From RGIG8775 sp045660295 (lineage in GTDB: Bacteria; Bacillota; Clostridia; Oscillospirales; CAG-272), in NCBI GenBank assembly GCA_045660295.1, contig JAZRDN010000030.1, positions 1 to 64,000 on the forward strand: DNA of 64,000 nucleotides. Direction: 5' to 3'. The translations under genes and the position numbers were made by a program. Of this stretch, positions 59,436 through 64,000 are shown piece after piece. The notes under the pieces are model-generated. The model was not told the origin of the DNA. It did not search any database and worked only from the letters and a program-made list of their open reading frames with translations. How positions within the stretch are numbered: the first letter of the stretch is position 1; each line of letters begins with the position of its first letter.

Positions 59436-60344
59436 TTATTCACCGGCAGGTTGTACTGGGTCTATCATGTATTTTTGGATTATAGGATAAGCCGCGTATG
59501 CGGTAGTAAACATAGGTATAATAGGCAAATAAAGAATAGGCAAAATAATTCCAAGCGGTAAATAAGTAAATATCAACGCCACGTTAAGTCCCAACAAAAC
59601 GACCGTCCACAGTATCGCCAACAGATTGCGCTTGATGCCAAGCACAACAAATATAAACGCGTTTTTGAAAATTTTTCTTATCTTCATATCAAATGTAACA
59701 AGCATCAGATAAATATAAAAGCGCATTATAAAGTAAATTATAGCGATAGCTATTATCGCTATGTACATAAAGTCACCGAAAAAGCTCATCGGCAAAAGAT
59801 CCATAGAGGTAAAATCAATATAAAATATGGCTATAACAACAAAATCAATAATACCCACAAGAATTCCTTGCTTGAAATTTCGCTTTATGGCGTGCTTCAT
59901 ATCCGCAAAAATAAATACAGGGTTTCCCGTTACCATTTCGCGCATAAGATAGGTCAGACCTACATTCCAAAGGCCAAAAGTAAGCGCGAAGAATATTACA
60001 AGAAGCGCCAGAATAACGATAGTCCACACAGAAAAATAGGGAGCGTGATATTGAAGCGCGGTTGCCGAAAATAGCGAGAAATCAGCCGGAGTCGCTGTTC
60101 CGAAGTCCGCAACGCCTTGAAGCACAGGGAACATTGCGTTAGTTATCGTAGGTGTTGTATCAGCCCAAAACCTAACAAGAAATGCCGCAAGCAGCGGTGC
60201 AAACTGCAATATCGCAAGAAGATTTATCGATATCAGCTTAGCAAGCTTACGCCACAGGGATTTAAAATAAAATTTTAAATTTGGTGTGGTGTCCTCGGCA
60301 AATTCAACGCCGATATCATCCTTTTTGAAGTTAAAGAATTTCAT
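59436..60344 (-). CDS. DUF624 (YesL-like) membrane protein
   Basis: A 302-residue integral membrane protein with about six helices. The pattern fits DUF624: a first helix followed by a periplasmic insert, then ALTFGLWNVGLTYLMREMVTGNPVFIFADMKHAIKRNFKQG and a last helix near TTAYAAYPIIQKYM. DUF624 proteins such as YesL often lie by carbohydrate-uptake genes; none is adjacent here. The gene has its own promoter. Confidence 0.8.
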   Translation of the reverse strand: MKFFNFKKDDIGVEFAEDTTPNLKFYFKSLWRKLAKLISINLLAILQFAPLLAAFLVRFWADTTPTITNAMFPVLQGVADFGTATPADFSLFSATALQYHAPYFSVWTIVILALLVIFFALTFGLWNVGLTYLMREMVTGNPVFIFADMKHAIKRNFKQGILVGIIDFVVIAIFYIDFTSMDLLPMSFFGDFMYIAIIAIAIIYFIMRFYIYLMLVTFDMKIRKIFKNAFIFVVLGIKRNLLAILWTVVLLGLNVALIFTYLPLGIILPILYLPIIPMFTTAYAAYPIIQKYMIDPVQPAGE

Positions 60345-60387
60345 TTTATAACAACCTTTTTCATAAATTCGTAAAATTGACTTATTC

Positions 60388-60416
60388 AGTATAGCACAAA
60401 TATTTTAATAAATCAA
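60388..60416 (-). promoter_or_regulatory. promoter of the DUF624 gene
   Basis: On the minus strand TTGATT (60416-60411), 17 bp and TATACT (60393-60388). Confidence 0.75.
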
Positions 60417-60460
60417 GAATAAGTATTAAATAAACAGATATTTTTACAGATTTTGCGCTT

Positions 60461-61246
60461 TCAATCACGGTTTTGCCTGTATATCTCATACACCATAATA
60501 GTCGCTGCCGAAGCGGCGGAAAGGGAACCGCGAAACTCCCGACCGTACTCCACACGTGCCACAACATCGGCCTGTGACTCAATGACGCTTGATATGCCGC
60601 GTTTTTCTCCTCCCACAATAAGGAAAATCGGTTTTTTCATATCAGCGTCGTACATTGACACTGAATTTCTGATGCCCGAACAAATTATTTTATAACCCTT
60701 GTTTCTAAAAATTGCAATCGCTTCATCAGGAGCGGCAATATACATATCTATAAGCTCCGAAGCTCCGGCGGATGATTTTGCTACTATCCCCGCCACGTTC
60801 ATCCAGTTTCTCGGGGTCAGTATCACCCCATCAGCACCGGCGGCATAAATAGAACGTACCGAATACCCAAAATTATAAGGATCCTCGATTCCGTCAAGCA
60901 TAACGTATACACCATCCGCCTTAATTTTTTCGACTTTTTCCGCCAAAAAGGGAATTTTGTGCGGGTTGCAAAGCGCAATAATGCCGCCATGTGTGTTTCC
61001 CGTGGTTAATTTATCAATTTCATCAGCGTTTGAATATACGATATCAAAGCCAAGTTCAGTAGATTTGTGCTTTAAAAAGGCTATCTCACGTGATTTTGAC
61101 TTTACTTTAGCCTCGTCAATTATAACTTTGTTAATTTTTTGACAATCATCTCTTTCCTCGCATTTTTTGATAATTGCCGATATAGAGGTCATACCTTCAA
61201 AAATATTGCCGTCAAAACAGGTAAGATAGGTTTCTTTTTTTGCCAT
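60461..61246 (-). CDS. TrmH/SpoU-family RNA 2'-O-methyltransferase
   Basis: A 261-residue SPOUT methyltransferase. Motif 1 is DGIEDPYNFGYSVRSIYAAGADGVI, motif 2 is IVGGEKRGIS and motif 3 is SLSAASAATIMVYE. The motifs place it near RlmB/TrmH, but the N-terminal substrate-binding part is divergent and the RNA target is unknown. The start follows AAAGGA. The Asn in motif 1 is followed by FG instead of the usual LG. Confidence 0.88.
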   Translation of the reverse strand: MAKKETYLTCFDGNIFEGMTSISAIIKKCEERDDCQKINKVIIDEAKVKSKSREIAFLKHKSTELGFDIVYSNADEIDKLTTGNTHGGIIALCNPHKIPFLAEKVEKIKADGVYVMLDGIEDPYNFGYSVRSIYAAGADGVILTPRNWMNVAGIVAKSSAGASELIDMYIAAPDEAIAIFRNKGYKIICSGIRNSVSMYDADMKKPIFLIVGGEKRGISSVIESQADVVARVEYGREFRGSLSAASAATIMVYEIYRQNRD

Positions 61247-61283
61247 AAATATATTCCTTTGGTAATAAAATTAAATAAACTCT

Positions 61284-61291
61284 CATAGAAT
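61284..61291 (+). promoter_or_regulatory. possible sigma-E -10 box of spoIIID
   Basis: CATAGAAT fits the CATAnAnT pattern of sigma-E -10 elements, with a weak A/T-rich -35 around 61261-61268. No sigma-A promoter is evident before spoIIID, so mother-cell transcription is plausible. Confidence 0.3.
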
Positions 61292-61324
61292 GTAACAAAT
61301 AAACTTACAGAAAGAATTGATGAC

Positions 61325-61591
61325 ATGGTTTACATATCAGAATCTAAAGAAAGATGTATAACGCTTGGCGAGTATTTGGTTGCCAACAAAGCCACTGTAC
61401 GCGCCGTGGCGCAAAAATTCGGCGTCAGCAAAAGTACAGTCCATAAGGACATCACCCAAATTTTAAAAAGACACGATAAAAACCTCTATAAGGAGGTAAA
61501 GGAAGTATTGGAGCAAAATAAATCGGAACGCCACCTGAGAGGCGGCGAAGCCACGAGAATAAAATATGAAAAGCTAAGCGGCAATTTATAA
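61325..61591 (+). CDS. spoIIID: sporulation transcription factor SpoIIID
   Basis: A small mother-cell DNA-binding protein of 88 residues that switches the sigma-E regulon during sporulation. The helix-turn-helix TVRAVAQKFGVSKSTVHKD is at about residues 24-42, followed by the basic C-terminal helix that includes RHLRGGEATRIKYE. Length and sequence fit SpoIIID from Bacillota closely. The ribosome binding site is weak (AGAAAG). Confidence 0.95.
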   Translation: MVYISESKERCITLGEYLVANKATVRAVAQKFGVSKSTVHKDITQILKRHDKNLYKEVKEVLEQNKSERHLRGGEATRIKYEKLSGNL

Positions 61592-61669
61592 GTACCACAC
61601 ATAATTTAAATTCAATTAATAGATATCAGCAACGGAAGAAATACCAGAAATATTCAATTTTTAATAATC

Positions 61670-61769
61670 AAGGCTAAATCTATGCTTAAATCGATAGGAT
61701 TATCGAAATAACGCTGTTTTTAGCCTTTTTTGCACCCCGAATTATACAAAATTTGCATTTTGTATAATT
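61670..61769. other. structured intergenic element after spoIIID
   Basis: AAGGCTAAA (61670-61678) pairs with TTTAGCCTT (61719-61727) and is followed by a T run, enclosing a smaller TCGATA-GGAT-TATCGA hairpin. A second perfect 13-bp inverted repeat, AATTATACAAAAT (61740-61752) against ATTTTGTATAATT (61757-61769), lies just beyond. The first looks like a branched terminator; the second has no T run. No open frame is convincing in 61592-61832. Confidence 0.55.
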
Positions 61770-61832
61770 GCTTGTGTGTAATCAAGAATAACTCCCTTTA
61801 CCCGCCTATAGATACAAATCACCTTTTATTAA

Positions 61833-62357
61833 TTACAGCTTCTTCTCCAAGCAAACCAATCTGAAATTTCCGATACCGTTGAATTCGCTGACAACTATAC
61901 CAACTTCGTTGTATCCTAATTTTTTGTACAACGCTCTTGCTATATGATTCTTTTCCCACGTATCTATGCGAAGATAACGACAGCCATTTTCGAGCGAGTA
62001 TTGCTCATAAAATTTCATAAATTTTGTACCATAGCCGTTGCGCTTCACCCTCGGAGACACCGCCAAGGTGTGCAAAACCATTATTTCGGCATCGGGGGCC
62101 GAATGTTTCCAATTCACGTCAGCATATTCATCAAGCTGTACATGATTTATACGGGAAGATGCAACTATGACGCCGTTGTCTTCTTCAACGAACATCTCAC
62201 CGGCCTCGATGGCATTTTGGGCGGTGCTTTTTGTAGGGTACACTCCCCTTTTCCACCCGATACTTGCGGAGCTATTCTGGTTTTCCTGCTCGGTGTGCAG
62301 TTCATCGTATATTTCAACTATTCTGTCGAGGTCGTTCAAAACGGCTTTTCTAAACAT
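61833..62357 (-). CDS. GNAT family N-acetyltransferase
   Basis: A 174-residue acyl-CoA transferase. The acetyl-CoA loop is VSPRVKRNGYGTKFMKF (about 103-119), and LRIDTWEKNHIARALYKKLGYNEVGIV is the typical C-terminal core. The substrate is unknown. AAGGAG precedes the ATG and the gene has its own promoter. Confidence 0.9.
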   Translation of the reverse strand: MFRKAVLNDLDRIVEIYDELHTEQENQNSSASIGWKRGVYPTKSTAQNAIEAGEMFVEEDNGVIVASSRINHVQLDEYADVNWKHSAPDAEIMVLHTLAVSPRVKRNGYGTKFMKFYEQYSLENGCRYLRIDTWEKNHIARALYKKLGYNEVGIVVSEFNGIGNFRLVCLEKKL

Positions 62358-62390
62358 AGCAACTCCTTAGTGGATCAACACTTTTTTATA

Positions 62391-62419
62391 ATTATATCAC
62401 TTTTAGGTATATACATCAA
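62391..62419 (-). promoter_or_regulatory. promoter of the GNAT gene
   Basis: On the minus strand TTGATG (62419-62414), 17 bp and extended -10 TGATATAAT (62399-62391). Confidence 0.75.
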
Positions 62420-62491
62420 GAGCTTTTTTGTTTTTATTTGGTCAAAAGCATCGAGAATTTACAGTTTGTTTATAAAAAATCGAACAATATG

Positions 62492-62500
62492 TGGTATAAT
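62492..62500 (+). promoter_or_regulatory. extended -10 promoter
   Basis: TGGTATAAT lies 30 bp before the flavodoxin-like gene; no good -35 box is present. Confidence 0.65.
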
Positions 62501-62530
62501 CATAATAATAATTTATTTCGGAGGCTTATC

Positions 62531-62956
62531 ATGGCAATTAAAATGCGTTTCCTTTACTACTCCAAGCAAAAAAAGATGAAAGCGCTCGGAGAGCTTATCA
62601 AGCAGGAGTTCCAGCTTGACAACATCAATGCTTTTGACATTATTCCCCCTGCATATTCTTGCGAGAAAGAACGTCTTGTTATTCTCGGTATATCCACCAA
62701 GGGCGATCTTGACGACACTGTAAGACGCTTCTGCAGCGAGCTCAACCCCAAGAAGGCTACCAACGTTGCGGTTGTGATTGACGGTAACGAGGCGGGCGCA
62801 AGCAAGGTTCTCGAGGCTCTTAAGATAGCAGGCACAAACATAGCAGGCGACGTTCAGTACCTCACATGCGGACTCTTCAACACGAAGCTTTCCGATGAGG
62901 AAAAGACAAACCTTCTTGCGTGGGCTCGCGACATCGTTGATAACAAGCTTGTTTAA
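62531..62956 (+). CDS. flavodoxin-like protein, function unknown
   Basis: A 141-residue alpha/beta protein starting at ATG 62531, seven nt after GGAGG; a longer in-frame start at 62438 precedes the promoter and is rejected. The start MRFLYYSKQKKMKALGELIKQEF and later segments RLVILGISTKG and VAVVIDG suggest a flavodoxin-like fold, but the flavin-binding T/S-rich loop is replaced by YSKQKKMK, so FMN binding is uncertain. It is monocistronic with a strong terminator. Confidence 0.75.
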   Translation: MAIKMRFLYYSKQKKMKALGELIKQEFQLDNINAFDIIPPAYSCEKERLVILGISTKGDLDDTVRRFCSELNPKKATNVAVVIDGNEAGASKVLEALKIAGTNIAGDVQYLTCGLFNTKLSDEEKTNLLAWARDIVDNKLV

Positions 62957-62968
62957 TTACATATTATT

Positions 62969-63001
62969 AAAACTACAGCCGAAATCGGCTGTAGTTTTTT
63001 T
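62969..63001. terminator. bidirectional terminator between the flavodoxin-like gene and galM
   Basis: AAAACTACAGCCG (62969-62981), loop AAAT, CGGCTGTAGTTTT (62986-62998) and a T run; it also serves galM on the minus strand. Confidence 0.92.
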
Positions 63002-63008
63002 GCGGATA

Positions 63009-64000
63009 TTATTCAGCTGAAAATGCGTAAACCGTCGTATAATCGTAGGTTTCGCCTACATCGAGAGTAACGTCGGTAAAGTTGGAGTGATTTATAGCAT
63101 CGGGCATGTGCTGTGTTTCAAGACAAAGCGCCATTTGCTTTTTCTTTACACAACCGCCCTTAAAGGGATATCCGTCGTCCTCAAGGAAGTTACCTGTATA
63201 AAGCTGAACGCAGGGCTGATTTGTGTACATTTTCATAACTCTGCCCGACTTGGGGTCCTTGAGCGTTGCGCGCAGAACAGGTTCCTTGCTCTCTCCGCCC
63301 GTAAAGTTGAAGCAGTGGTCATAACCTCCCGCGATCTTGAGGTCAACATTGTCAGCGTCTATCTCGTCACCAACGAGCTTGCCCATTCTGAAATCAAACG
63401 GTGTTCCGTCAACCGAGGCTATCTCGCCGGTGGGAATAAGACGCGAATCTGTCTTGATATAGGATTCGGCATCCATTTCAAGATAATGTCCCTTCACGCA
63501 ACCGCTTGCGTAACCGCCAAGATTAAAGTAAGCATGGTTTGTGAGGTTAAGAATAGTCTTTTTATCGGTGGTAGCCTGATATCTGATAGAAAGTGCGTTA
63601 TCGGCTGTAAGCACGTACGTAACCTTAACGGAAAGTGTTCCGGGATAACCCTCCTCGCCATCAGGAGATACGTATTCAAGCTCAAGCGCGGGAGAATTGC
63701 CGTCAATAGGTGTTGCCTTCCAAATCTTTTTATCAAAGCCAACCTTGCCGCCGTGAAGATGGTTTACGGCATTATTGTTGCAGAAAAGTGAATATTCCTT
63801 GCCGTCAAGAGTAAACTTACCCTTGCAAATACGGTTGCCGAAGCGGCCTATAAGCGCGCCTTGATAGCCCGAAGCCTTTATGTAATAGTCAACATTATCA
63901 TAACCGCCGATAACGTCTGTGAGTCTTCCCTCTTTGTCAGACACGTTTATCTGATTGATGATTCCCCCAAGGTCGAGTATCTTTACAGACATTCCGTTGT
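63009..64000 (-). CDS. galM: aldose 1-epimerase (5' end beyond the window)
   Basis: Interconverts the anomers of galactose, glucose or xylose. GRFGNRI, NHLHGG, NLTNHAYFNLGG and the catalytic-Glu region VQLYTGNFLEDD are conserved. An ATG at 63992 is in frame, but the codons before it read Asn-Gly-Met, matching the NGM of the GalM N-terminus, so the true start most likely lies beyond position 64000 and about 20-30 residues are missing. The terminator at 62969-63001 follows the stop codon. Confidence 0.93.
   Translation of the reverse strand, partial: NGMSVKILDLGGIINQINVSDKEGRLTDVIGGYDNVDYYIKASGYQGALIGRFGNRICKGKFTLDGKEYSLFCNNNAVNHLHGGKVGFDKKIWKATPIDGNSPALELEYVSPDGEEGYPGTLSVKVTYVLTADNALSIRYQATTDKKTILNLTNHAYFNLGGYASGCVKGHYLEMDAESYIKTDSRLIPTGEIASVDGTPFDFRMGKLVGDEIDADNVDLKIAGGYDHCFNFTGGESKEPVLRATLKDPKSGRVMKMYTNQPCVQLYTGNFLEDDGYPFKGGCVKKKQMALCLETQHMPDAINHSNFTDVTLDVGETYDYTTVYAFSAE

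Overview
The window is a gene-dense chromosomal stretch of a spore-forming, low-to-mid GC Bacillota (class Clostridia, probably an uncultured gut lineage). This rests on sigma-A promoters with TATAAT boxes and 17-bp spacers, strong AGGAGG-type ribosome binding sites, A+T-rich gaps, and sporulation genes (spoIIID, a PdaA-type deacetylase, a DacF/DacB-type carboxypeptidase). It also rests on the miaB-ricA-like-mutS-mutL order, an alpha2 glycyl-tRNA synthetase, and a plant-polysaccharide sugar complement (xylAB, uxaC, a CE2-type esterase, galM). No prophage, insertion sequence or CRISPR array was seen.

Layout. 1-560: tRNA-Gly, tRNA-Cys, a terminator and a tandem array of small hairpins. 560-5340: adenine deaminase, then xylose isomerase and xylulokinase. 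5342-8704: a zinc/manganese-type ABC transporter (znuBC) divergent from asnA and a phosphatase, with a Fur-family box between them. 8753-16438: a minus-strand housekeeping run (Gfo/Idh oxidoreductase, coaE, M18 aminopeptidase, prfA, tsaC/sua5, parC and a 40-residue membrane protein). 16514-21811: a secreted protein, DD-carboxypeptidase, pgi and a small P-loop protein. 21847-34512: miaB, ricA-like, mutS, mutL, tgt, tldD, tldE, a membrane-anchored unknown and glyS. 34599-37938: a MutS-like ATPase, Lrp regulator and aminotransferase. 37967-41158: a decayed oxidoreductase fragment, then uxaC and a CE2-type esterase. 41179-43749: a zinc-ribbon membrane protein and topoisomerase III. 43793-45759: an NhaC-family transporter under a lysine riboswitch. 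45798-50328: AI-2E-type permease, htpG, a prephenate-dehydratase-like protein and a TSCPD protein. 50390-53180: ispE, then a lipoprotein, an SGNH hydrolase and a small membrane protein. 53256-58554: a three-gene TerB-N / BrxD-like ATPase / Lhr-like helicase operon. 58629-64000: PdaA, DUF624 protein, TrmH methylase, spoIIID, GNAT, a flavodoxin-like protein and the 3' part of galM.

The most notable content is the 53.3-58.5 kb operon. Its domain set matches the Shango anti-phage architecture, but it has no other BREX/Pgl genes and sits among housekeeping genes. A clear lysine riboswitch makes the NhaC-family protein a likely lysine transporter. Other points worth attention are a C-terminal cysteine motif on the RicA-like protein, a degenerate Gfo/Idh pseudogene that keeps a good promoter, a divergent prephenate-dehydratase-like protein, and several unexplained hairpin elements.
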